From Flavobacterium sandaracinum (lineage in GTDB: Bacteria > Bacteroidota > Bacteroidia > Flavobacteriales > Flavobacteriaceae): a stretch of 64,000 bases of DNA. The notes under the pieces are model-generated. The model ran no database searches. It saw nothing but the letters and a program-made list of their open reading frames with translations, and had not been told where the DNA came from. Where the stretch lies: positions 124,001-188,000 of the forward strand of contig NZ_SMFN01000001.1 in NCBI RefSeq assembly GCF_004349135.1, written 5' to 3'. Position numbers and translations under genes: made by a program. Positions 23,891 through 33,300 of this stretch are shown here, piece after piece (positions within the stretch are counted from its first letter, which is position 1; every line of letters starts with the position of its first letter).

Positions 23891-25720
23891 ATGACAAATA
23901 AACTTGAACTCTACTTCAAGGCTGCGCAATCAGCTAAGATTGGTATATGGAAGATGAATATGCAAACGAATCACGTTTTTTGGGATGCAGTGACAAAATG
24001 CATTCTTGAAGTTCCTGCTGATTTTGAGCCTGTTAATGGAAACGGAATTAATTTTTATACCGAAGGAGAAAACAGAGACCGGATTAGAAACAGGATTTAT
24101 AGTGCAATTCATGAAGGAATTTCATTTGATGATAAATTCCAAATTACAACTGCTAAAAACAATATAAAATATATAGAATGCATCTGTCAAGTGGAAATGA
24201 TTGATGGAAAACCGGCTAATTTATTAGGTACTTTTCAGGACATCACAAATGAACAGAACCTAATTAATGAGCTTCAATTAAATGTAGATAAATTTTCGTC
24301 CATTTTTTCTAGTGCTAATGACTCCATCTTTATTATTGACACTTCTAATGGCATCATAACCGATTGTAATCCGAGATCCTCAGTCCTCACTGGTTATGAT
24401 GCTTCTGAATTAAAAGGCATCCATTACACCGAATTATTTCCAGAAGAGTTCAGAAAAGAAGCCCATTTTTTTCTGAAATATAACCTACACCGAAATGACT
24501 ATGCCGTTGATGAAACCTTCATAAAACCTAAAACTGGAGATTTAATCCCGGTAGAAATAGCCTCTGGAAAGAAATTTCAGGTGGAACATATCACTTATTT
24601 AGTGTGTTATATTAGAGACATCAGCGAAAGAAAGAATGTAGAAAACAAATTGAATTTATTATCACTTGCAGCATCTGAGACTACGGATACGATAGTAATT
24701 GCTGATAAAAAAGGAATAGCAGTATGGGCAAATCAAGCCTATTTAGACCTAACTGGTTTAACAATGAATGAAGTTTTAGGGCAAAAACCAGGATATTTAT
24801 CTAAAGGTCTCGAAACGGATGCAACTGCCTCATCATTGATGCGAAAAGCGATTGAAAACCAAGAAAGCATAAAGATTACGGTACTCAATTACAACAAGAA
24901 AAAAGAAAAATATTGGTTTGAATTGAATATCACGACAGCATTTGATAATCACAATAATTTTATCAATTTTATTGGTGTAGGACGAAATGTAACTTCCAGA
25001 ATTGAAAAAGAACTAGAACTGAAAAAACTTTTAGAAGTCACTAGTAATCAGAATAATAAATTATATAACTTTACACATATCGTTTCCCATAATATCCGTT
25101 CTCACACCAGTAATTTATCTATGGTAGTAGATGTGATTGAAAACACTGATGATATCCCCGAAAAACTTTCCTATTTTGAATTATTTAAAGAAGGAACGGA
25201 AAAACTGTCTGAATCAATTGAATATTTGAATGAAATCATAACAATTCAGCAAAAAACGAATATCGAAAAAAAAGAAATTTGTTTAAAACACGAAATCGAA
25301 AAAACAAAAAAGGCATTAAGGTTAGTCATTAAAGAAAGTAAAATAATTATAACGGACACCATTCCAGAGGATCTTATGGTTACAGCCATACCAGCCTATT
25401 TAGATAGTATTTTACTCAACTTAATTACCAATGCTATAAAATACAAATCAAAGCAGCGCATAGCCACCTTAGAGATAGGACATGAAATTATTGATAACTT
25501 CAATATCATAAATTTCAAAGACAACGGATTAGGATTAGATTTAGAAAAAAATGGACATAAAATTTTTGGCATGTATAAAACCTTCCATGGCAACGAAGAT
25601 GCTAAAGGAATTGGATTATTTATTACTAAAAATCAATTAGAAGCCATGAATGGTAAAATTGAAGTAGAAAGTGAAGTAGATCTAGGTTCAAATTTTAAAA
25701 TTTATTTAAATGACAAATAA
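23891..25720 (+). CDS. Cytoplasmic multi-PAS sensor histidine kinase
   Basis: This 609-residue protein has no membrane helices. Three PAS-like domains precede the kinase: about 1-115, ending LLGTFQDITNEQN; about 130-250, IIDTSNGIITDCNPRSSVLTGYDASELKG ending CYIRDISERK; and about 255-375, VIADKKGIAVWANQAYLDLTGLTMNEVLG ending GVGRNVTSR. The dimerisation helix carries the phosphoacceptor H400 in IVSHNIRSH. The ATPase domain shows LLNLITNAIKYKS (N-box), DNGLGLDLE, FGMYKTFH and GIGLFITKNQLEAMNG. The receiver protein at 25710-26111 overlaps by 11 bp and is the obvious partner. The signal could be a small molecule or redox state bound by a PAS pocket; none is identified. A closely similar kinase lies at 40065-41780. 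Confidence 0.9.
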   Translation: MTNKLELYFKAAQSAKIGIWKMNMQTNHVFWDAVTKCILEVPADFEPVNGNGINFYTEGENRDRIRNRIYSAIHEGISFDDKFQITTAKNNIKYIECICQVEMIDGKPANLLGTFQDITNEQNLINELQLNVDKFSSIFSSANDSIFIIDTSNGIITDCNPRSSVLTGYDASELKGIHYTELFPEEFRKEAHFFLKYNLHRNDYAVDETFIKPKTGDLIPVEIASGKKFQVEHITYLVCYIRDISERKNVENKLNLLSLAASETTDTIVIADKKGIAVWANQAYLDLTGLTMNEVLGQKPGYLSKGLETDATASSLMRKAIENQESIKITVLNYNKKKEKYWFELNITTAFDNHNNFINFIGVGRNVTSRIEKELELKKLLEVTSNQNNKLYNFTHIVSHNIRSHTSNLSMVVDVIENTDDIPEKLSYFELFKEGTEKLSESIEYLNEIITIQQKTNIEKKEICLKHEIEKTKKALRLVIKESKIIITDTIPEDLMVTAIPAYLDSILLNLITNAIKYKSKQRIATLEIGHEIIDNFNIINFKDNGLGLDLEKNGHKIFGMYKTFHGNEDAKGIGLFITKNQLEAMNGKIEVESEVDLGSNFKIYLNDK

Positions 25721-26111
25721 ATTAACTTATATCATAGACGATGACAAATTAACCGTAAAACTGATGAGCATTCTTATTTCTAAAAATAAGTTTTGCGATG
25801 AAATTCAATCTTTTAATAATGCCCAACATGCGTTAAAAGAGCTAAAAAAAAATGAATTTAACACCGAAATTCTACCAGATGCCATTTTACTCGACCTGAA
25901 TATGCCAATTATGGATGGGTGGCAGTTCCTAGACGAATTTATTGAATTATCATTAAAAAAAGAGATCTTTATTTTTATCATGACTTCCTCAATTGACCCA
26001 GCTGACATCGAAAAAGCGAAGGAATATCAAATAGTGAAAGACTATATTGAAAAACCAATTACCGCTAAAAAACTAGACGCAATTTGCAAATTAATTGGAG
26101 AAATAAACTAA
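25710..26111 (+). CDS. Single-domain CheY-like response regulator
   Basis: This 133-residue stand-alone receiver domain has the acidic cluster D10-D11-D12, phosphoacceptor D62 (AILLDLNMPIMDGW), switch residues T92/S93 (IMTSSID) and conserved K115 (IEKPIT). There is no output domain, so it must act through protein-protein contacts or as part of a phosphorelay. It starts 11 bp inside the upstream kinase gene (shared sequence AATGACAAATAA), which implies translational coupling. Its sequence from DLNMP to KPIT parallels the regulator at 41780-42190, including the shared I-D-P-x-D-x-E-K stretch after the switch residue. Confidence 0.9.
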   Translation: MTNKLTYIIDDDKLTVKLMSILISKNKFCDEIQSFNNAQHALKELKKNEFNTEILPDAILLDLNMPIMDGWQFLDEFIELSLKKEIFIFIMTSSIDPADIEKAKEYQIVKDYIEKPITAKKLDAICKLIGEIN

Positions 26112-26169
26112 TTCTGATTAAATAGTAACAAAATCGGTCCTTGTTCGTCCTATATAAAAACATATAAAG

Positions 26170-27075
26170 ATGAATTCCTTGGAAACGATACTTTCAGTCA
26201 AAAATCTCAATAAACGTTATGGCACACTCCAAGCTTTAAAAAACGTTTCTTTCGAAATAAAAAAAGGTAATGTCTATGGGATCTTAGGCCCTAATGGGAG
26301 CGGAAAATCAACCACCTTAGGTATTACTTTAAATGTGGTCAACAAAACTTCCGGCGAATACAGCTGGTTTGACGGAACTATGGAAACACATCAAGCCCTA
26401 AAAAAAGTAGGCGCAATTATCGAAAGACCAAATTTCTACCCTTATATGACCGCTAAGGAAAACTTAGAATTAGTGTGCAAAATCAAGGGAATTAACTATG
26501 CTAAAGTCAATGAAAAGTTAGAATTAGTAGGTTTGACGGATCGCCAAAATAGTAAATTCAGTACCTTTTCATTAGGTATGAAGCAACGATTAGCAATCGC
26601 TTCGGCACTATTGAATGATCCTGAAATATTGATTTTAGACGAACCTACAAATGGCTTAGATCCACAAGGAATCCATCAAATTAGAGATATTATCAAACAA
26701 ATTGCATCCCAAGGGACAACCATACTACTCGCTTCGCATTTATTAGACGAAGTGGAAAAAGTGTGCACCCACGTTTTAGTATTACAAAAAGGAGTGGTTT
26801 TATATACCGGTTTAGTCGATGGAATGTCAGCTAACGAGGGATTTTTTGAAGTAGAGGCAGATGACATTCCCAACTTAATGAGAATTTTACAAACACATCC
26901 CGCCACTAAAAATATTGTTCAGGAGCAAGGAAAAGTTTTGGTTTATCTCAAAGAAAATTTGGAAGCAAAAGACTTGAATCGTTTTCTTTTTGAAAATAAT
27001 ATAGTTTTAAATCATTTGGTGAAACGAAAAAACAGCTTGGAAGAACAATTTTTAGAATTGACTCAAAAAAAATAA
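26170..27075 (+). CDS. ABC transporter ATP-binding protein
   Basis: This 301-residue ATPase has Walker A GPNGSGKST (40-48), Q-loop region, signature FSLGMKQRL (about 136-144), Walker B EILILDEPTNGLDP with the catalytic Glu, and an H-loop His in LLASHLL. The C-terminal roughly 80 residues form an extension typical of the ABC-2 exporter class (CcmA/NatA/DrrA-like). The permease is the next gene (27167-28003), after a 91-bp gap. Such pairs export lipids, antimicrobials or ions; the substrate here is unknown. The preceding response regulator ends 58 bp upstream, so readthrough from that operon is possible. Confidence 0.92.
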   Translation: MNSLETILSVKNLNKRYGTLQALKNVSFEIKKGNVYGILGPNGSGKSTTLGITLNVVNKTSGEYSWFDGTMETHQALKKVGAIIERPNFYPYMTAKENLELVCKIKGINYAKVNEKLELVGLTDRQNSKFSTFSLGMKQRLAIASALLNDPEILILDEPTNGLDPQGIHQIRDIIKQIASQGTTILLASHLLDEVEKVCTHVLVLQKGVVLYTGLVDGMSANEGFFEVEADDIPNLMRILQTHPATKNIVQEQGKVLVYLKENLEAKDLNRFLFENNIVLNHLVKRKNSLEEQFLELTQKK

Positions 27076-27166
27076 AAGTGGATAAAGCGATTGCCTTAGC
27101 TCATTTAAATCTTACTACAAAACACTAAATCTTAAGCTTCAGTTCTTAAGTATTAATACTCCATTT

Positions 27167-28003
27167 ATGAAACGACTTCTCTCCATAGAACTACAAAAAA
27201 TTTGGAAAAACAAAGCCAGTAGGGTTTTGACATTAACCTACTTTATCCTTTTAACCTTCATTGCATTAATAGCCTCTATAAAGTTTGATTTAGGAATTTT
27301 TAAATTTCACCTGGCTGAAATGGGAATTTTTAACTTTCCTTTTATTTGGCATTTCAACACGTACATTGCAGCGATACTAAAACTGTTTTTAGCCATCGTA
27401 ATTGTTTCGATGATGGCAAATGAATACAGTTATGGAACGCTAAAGCAAAACTTAATTGATGGCATGAGCAAAGCGGAATTTATTCAGTCTAAATTTTTAA
27501 CCGTTGTTTTATTTGCATCAGTATCTACTATTTTTATTTTTATAATGTCACTGATTTTAGGATTTAGTTTTTCATCTTACACAGAATTTAGTATCGTATT
27601 TTCTGATTTAGAATACCTGCTTGCCTATTTCGTAAAATTAGTTGGTTTCTTTTCGTTTTGTTTATTTTTAGGAATATTGGTAAAACGTTCCGCCTTTGCG
27701 TTAGGTTTTTTATTGGTTTGGAATATTATCGAAGGAATTGTAAAAGGTATTTTAACATTCAAGATTTTTCCAGAAAGTACCACAGCGGCTTCTATTATGC
27801 AGTTTTTTCCTTTGGAATCGATGTCGAATTTAATCATCGAACCCTTTACACGTTTGTCAGTGGTGAAAAACTTGGGAACACAAATTGGATTAGATAATGT
27901 CAAAAAATATGATGTCGAACTGTCTTCCCTACTAATTGTTTTATGCTGGACCGTGATTTTTATTTTCCTTTCACATCGATTATTAAAAAATAGAGATTTG
28001 TAG
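27167..28003 (+). CDS. ABC-2 type transporter permease
   Basis: This 278-residue integral membrane protein has six hydrophobic helices (about 19-38, 60-85, 110-135, 150-175, 183-205, 250-272). The N-terminal LLSIELQKIWKNKASRVLTL and the MMANEYSYGTLKQNLIDGMSKAEFI segment after the second helix are typical of ABC-2 permeases. It forms the membrane part of the exporter with the ATPase at 26170-27075. The substrate is unknown. The next gene begins 15 bp downstream but is an exported surface protein with its own promoter-like TATCTTTA, so functional linkage is doubtful. Confidence 0.88.
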   Translation: MKRLLSIELQKIWKNKASRVLTLTYFILLTFIALIASIKFDLGIFKFHLAEMGIFNFPFIWHFNTYIAAILKLFLAIVIVSMMANEYSYGTLKQNLIDGMSKAEFIQSKFLTVVLFASVSTIFIFIMSLILGFSFSSYTEFSIVFSDLEYLLAYFVKLVGFFSFCLFLGILVKRSAFALGFLLVWNIIEGIVKGILTFKIFPESTTAASIMQFFPLESMSNLIIEPFTRLSVVKNLGTQIGLDNVKKYDVELSSLLIVLCWTVIFIFLSHRLLKNRDL

Positions 28004-28018
28004 TATCTTTATAGCGCT

Positions 28019-30343
28019 ATGAACGGTGTAAAAACAATACTATTTTATTTTTTCGTTTGTTGCATTTTTAGTAATGCAACTGCACAAACTATTATAGTAA
28101 ATGACACTTTTACAGCAAATCAACTGGTAGAAAATGTTTTAGTAAATAGTTCCTGCGCTACCATTTCAAACGCTGCAGCTGCCGGAGATAATTTTTCTGG
28201 TATTCAAAAAAGTTATGCTTATTTCAATGCAAACAACAGTAATTTTCCGTTCCAAGAAGGTGTAGTTTTAAGCACCTGGAGCAGTCAAAACTCTGTAGGC
28301 CCATTTGTAAGAAACAGGGGTGGTGGAAATTCAGGTTGGCTGGGGGATTCTGATTTAGAACAGGTATTAAATTTAACACAAACATTCAATGCTACAGTCC
28401 TTGAATTCGATTTTATTCCGTTGACAAATTTTATCAGTTTCAACTACATCTTTGCTTCAAATGAATACCAAGATTATTTTCCTTGCTTTTATTCAGACGG
28501 ATTTGCTTTTTTAATCAAAGAAAAAGGAAGTCCTACACCCTATCAAAATATAGCGGTCCTACCCAATTCTACGATTCCTGTTTCGTCAACCAATGTTCAT
28601 CCCTTGATTCCTCCATTCAATGGATCTGGCGGTTTAATACCTGGATGTTCGGCTGTAAATGAGAATTTTTTTGGAGGGTATAACGGCAGCACTAGCCCGA
28701 TTAATTACAGTGGACAAACTACCGTTCTTAATGCGCAAAGTAACGTGATTGCTGGCAAAATTTATCATATAAAATTAGTTATCGCTGATGACGAAAATGC
28801 TGATTTTGATTCGGCAGTTTTTCTAGAAGCGGGTAGCTTTCTGCCAAAAATTGATTTAGGGCCTGATCGATTACTATCCACAAACAATGCTATTTGCTTT
28901 GGCGAAAGTTACACTATCAATCCTAAACTGCCCTCAAGTTATAAATACAAATGGTTTAAAAACGGAATCGAATTATCCGATACCACACCTACTTACAATG
29001 TTACAAGTCCTGGTATTTATAAAGTTGAAGTACTCTTGACACCCAGCTGTATTGCAACAGAAGATATAAAAATTGAATATGTTCCAAAAATCGATTTGAG
29101 GGACACCACACTTTTGCAATGTGATCCTGACTCTGACGGAATCACTCTATTTGATTTGACAAAAGTAGATGCCATTGTAAAAAATAATATACCGAATTTA
29201 AGCACGGTAGTCTATTATGAATCTTTGGCTGCTGCCAAAGCACAAATGAATCCAATTAGCAACACAACCACTTTTCAAAATACAGCACCGAGTCAATCTG
29301 TATTCGCTAGAGTGACCAATTCTTTGGGATGTGAAAACTTTTCGGAGGTAAAACTTCTTATTTCCAATACTACCCTCTCGGAACAAAACCCCATCAAAAC
29401 TTGCGACGGCGATGGTATCGAAGATGGTTTAACTGAATTTAATTTAAGTACTCAGGCAACCGCACAGGTCCTGACCGGTTTACCAGCGGGATTGGTCGTT
29501 CAGTATTATTTGACCTCAACGGATGCTATAACAACGCAAAACCAACTCTCAACGGTTGTTAGAAACACGATTCCGAATCAACAAACCATTTTTGCTAAGA
29601 TTGTAAATGGACCCGACTGTTATGCAATTACTCCTATACAATTGGAAGTAAACCCATTTGACCCACCTAATTTTCAAGACGAATCTTTGATTTTATGTGA
29701 AGGATCTAGCATAGCTCTTGCCGTTGATAGTGGCTTCACCAACTATTTATGGAACACAGGAGCAGGTTCTAATAGTATTTTGATTGATGCTCCAGGAACG
29801 TATACTGTAGTAGTCACAAATGAGAAAGGCTGTCAAAAAACTAAAAAATATACGGTAACCCTTTCTGGAATTGCAACGATAACAGGCATAAAAACAAACG
29901 ATTTTGCGGGTGATAAGAATTCAATTTCAATTGAGTACACGGGAATTGGAGCATATGAATTTTCAATTGACGGTGATTTTTTTAAAGAAAATTCCACTTT
30001 TAATGGTGTGGTTCCAGGAAAATATTTAGTCTATGCCCGAGATAAGAATGGTTGCGGCACCTCGTTGCCTTTTGTCGTTTACGTTTTGGATTACCCGCGT
30101 TATTTCACGCCAAATGATGATGGGTACAATGATGTTTGGAAAATTAAAAATCTGGACACACTTCCCCAATCATCATTATATATTTTTGACCGTTACGGAA
30201 AGCTACTGAAACAATTAACGGTTTCAGATGTTGGTTGGGACGGAAGTTTTAATGGAGTCTTATTACCCGCTGATGATTATTGGTTTAATTTAACTTTTAC
30301 GGATGGGAAAATCATAAAAGGACATTTTTCTTTGAAAAGATAA
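28019..30343 (+). CDS. T9SS type B surface protein with choice-of-anchor L domain
   Basis: The 774-residue protein starts with a signal peptide (MNGVKTILFYFFVCCIFSNATAQ). The first roughly 250 residues match the choice-of-anchor L domain (NCSCATISNAA-like start, YFNANNSNFPFQEGVVLSTW, FDFIPLTNFISFNYIFASNEYQDY, GFAFLIKE, YHIKLVIADD). Ig-like and SprB-like repeats follow (PTYNVTSPGIYKVEV; GTYTVVVTNEKGCQKTKKYTVT). The last 85 residues are a gliding-motility-type C-terminal domain (YFTPNDDGYNDVW...YIFDRYGKLLKQL...GHFSLKR), the type B sorting signal for the type IX secretion system. It is expected to be exported through the T9SS and displayed on the surface. It is the first of three tandem paralogues. 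Confidence 0.88.
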   Translation: MNGVKTILFYFFVCCIFSNATAQTIIVNDTFTANQLVENVLVNSSCATISNAAAAGDNFSGIQKSYAYFNANNSNFPFQEGVVLSTWSSQNSVGPFVRNRGGGNSGWLGDSDLEQVLNLTQTFNATVLEFDFIPLTNFISFNYIFASNEYQDYFPCFYSDGFAFLIKEKGSPTPYQNIAVLPNSTIPVSSTNVHPLIPPFNGSGGLIPGCSAVNENFFGGYNGSTSPINYSGQTTVLNAQSNVIAGKIYHIKLVIADDENADFDSAVFLEAGSFLPKIDLGPDRLLSTNNAICFGESYTINPKLPSSYKYKWFKNGIELSDTTPTYNVTSPGIYKVEVLLTPSCIATEDIKIEYVPKIDLRDTTLLQCDPDSDGITLFDLTKVDAIVKNNIPNLSTVVYYESLAAAKAQMNPISNTTTFQNTAPSQSVFARVTNSLGCENFSEVKLLISNTTLSEQNPIKTCDGDGIEDGLTEFNLSTQATAQVLTGLPAGLVVQYYLTSTDAITTQNQLSTVVRNTIPNQQTIFAKIVNGPDCYAITPIQLEVNPFDPPNFQDESLILCEGSSIALAVDSGFTNYLWNTGAGSNSILIDAPGTYTVVVTNEKGCQKTKKYTVTLSGIATITGIKTNDFAGDKNSISIEYTGIGAYEFSIDGDFFKENSTFNGVVPGKYLVYARDKNGCGTSLPFVVYVLDYPRYFTPNDDGYNDVWKIKNLDTLPQSSLYIFDRYGKLLKQLTVSDVGWDGSFNGVLLPADDYWFNLTFTDGKIIKGHFSLKR

Positions 30344-30367
30344 TACTAATTTCCCTATTTTTAGCGC

Positions 30368-33300
30368 ATGAAAAAAACTTTACTTATTTTCTTTATTTTT
30401 TTATCAATAAGCTGCTTTGCCCAATTTAGTAAAACACATTATATACCACCGTTGTCAGGATCTAATTCGGTTGCTGCACAAGACCAATATCTCTACATTT
30501 CTACACCGAGTTTTATTCCTGTAAAGGTTAAAATTAACGCCTTAGGAGTAGGTATTACGGAAATTATAGTATCAAAAAATTCACCAGTTGAATATAACGT
30601 AGGATTTGGAACAGATAGCCAACTGCATGTTGAACCTGGTTTATTAAACACTCCTTTATCCAATAAGGGATTTATTATTGAGGCCGAAAATTTAATTTAC
30701 GTTGCCGCACGAGTAATAGCAGGTAATTCCAATCAAGCCGGTTCCCTTGTTTCAAAAGGTATATCAGCTATTGGGAATGAGTTTAGAGTTGGCGCTTTTG
30801 TCAATACGGGTACAGCAAATAATGGTACTTTTAGATATACTTTTTTATCAATCTTAGCTACTGAAAACAATACGGTGGTCGATTTTAGCGGCATAAAAGC
30901 GGGAGTAACCTTAATGGGAAATACAACCGTAGGAAACACTCCCCCAAGTGTAACTTTAAATACAGGTCAGAGCTATGTTTTAGCGACGGAAGATATTAGT
31001 ACCGCCAATAAAGATGGATTAATTGGGGCATTAGTAAAATCTAACAAACCCATTGTCATGAATTGCGGTTCTTATGGAGGCACGAATGGAAACAATAGTG
31101 GAAATTTAGATTTAGGATTTGATCAGATAGTACCTGCACAAAGAATAGGGAATGAATATATTTTTGTTCGTGGTTTGGGCTTAGATATTTTAGAAAGGCC
31201 TTTGCTCGTGGCTCACGAAAATGACACTTTTATTTACCTTAATGGAAGTACAATTCCATTTAACACAACTCCTCTTACTGCCGGGCAATACATAATCCTT
31301 GATGGTACAAATTATTCTGCCAATCGCAGTTTATATGTAAAAACAAATAAAAATGTCTTTGCATACCAAAGTGTTGGGAGTTCGAGTCAGGCCAATCAAG
31401 AAATGTTTTTTGTTCCGCCATTAAACTGTTCTACTCCAAATATCGTTGATAATATTCCAATGATAGAGCAAATAGGAACAACGTCATTTACTACAAACAG
31501 TGGATTAAATATTGTTACTGAAAAAGGAGCAACTATAGAAATTGCGATAAATGGCGTTAGACAGCCTATTGGCGTCCAACCACAGGATGTCATTGGGAAT
31601 ACGCTATATGAAACCTACACTATTACTGGTTTAACTGGAAATATTGGCGTCTTTTCATCCAAACAAGTCTATGTTTCTTATTTTGGTTCAAACAATGCAG
31701 CTACTTATGGAGGTTATTATTCCGGTTTTGATACCAAGCCCGAAATTATAAATGACGAAATCACCGTAGGTAGTTCATCCTGTATTCCTAATGTTACGCT
31801 AAAAGTTAGTTCCATTTCTTCATACGATACCTTCGAGTGGTATTTTAATGGTGTTGCTCAAAGTAATTCTAATAACAGTTCATTTACTCCCAAAGAACCT
31901 GGTTATTATCAAGTAAAGGGTAGTATATCTGGTTGCAGTTCTCCTCCTGTTTTATCTGACCTGATTCCTGTAAGCACGTGTGACACAGATATAGATAATG
32001 ACAGCGTAAACGATAATATTGACATCGACAATGACAATGACGGAATTACCAATTGTATAGAATCTTATGGCAATCAAGATGTTACTATATCCAATCCTCT
32101 TGGGGGAATTATAGCAACTGGTCTTTATTCCAATTCATTTATTGGAGCCATTTCTACGTCGACAGCAGCAAGTGTTACTCCTTTTACAGGAAATGACAAT
32201 GGAAGTTTTATTACCCAAATACCCGCCGGAAAAGGAAATTTTGTAAGCTATAAAATGACTTTTGCCCAACCCATAAGTTTGGGAATGGAATATATAACTA
32301 GCGCCAATGCAACAGATTTATTGAATGCGGATTCTGATTACATTGTAAATTCAGATATCGATAAAACCATAACGGTACTCAACCCAAACAACCAATTATT
32401 GATTGATACTAATTATGATGGTATTTATGAAAGCGGGGTAACACAATATTCTTCTTTCGAAATACGATTTCGTTTGAACAGTAGCGCTCCCCTGGTGCCG
32501 GGAACAGGAACATTCAAGTTTCTTACTTACTTGTCCAACTCCATCAGTTTCACACACAAAAATTTATCTGACACCAATGCCAACAAATCAACATTTAAGT
32601 TTTTTGCTTCTTGTGTTCCAAAAGATTCTGATGGCGATGGAACCCCAGACCAGCTAGACAGTGATAGTGACAATGATGGAATTCTAGACATAATAGAATC
32701 TCAACCAAATGCCTCGGTTGCATTATCCAATTCTGATACCAATAAAAATGGATTAGATAATGCGTTTGAACCTGGATTGGTCCCAATCGATACAGATAAT
32801 GATGGCGTACCCGATTATCTAGATTTAGATAGCGATAATGATGGAATTACTGATGCAATTGAAACTGGAAATCTTGGAACAGACACCGATACTGACGGCA
32901 TCAAAAATTATCGCGATTTAGATAGTGATGGAGATTTATGTTCTGATGTTATCGAAGCAGGATTCATGGATCCAAATGGAGATGGATTATTAGGTACGAT
33001 TGCACCACCAACCATTGATAGTAATGGACTAGTAACTAGCGGTACTGGCTACTCAACCCCAAATGCAAATTACATAACAGCCGCTCCGATTGCAATCTCA
33101 ACGCAACCAAAAATAAATCCAACTTGTGAATTAGAAAACGCGACAATTACACTAGTTGACAATGGGGGCAACACCTACCAATGGCAAATTTCTACTAATG
33201 GAACCACTTGGAATACTATTATTAATAACGTCATCTATTCTGGAGCAACAACCAATACTTTAGTAATAACAAGCGTAAAAAATACAATGAACGGATATAA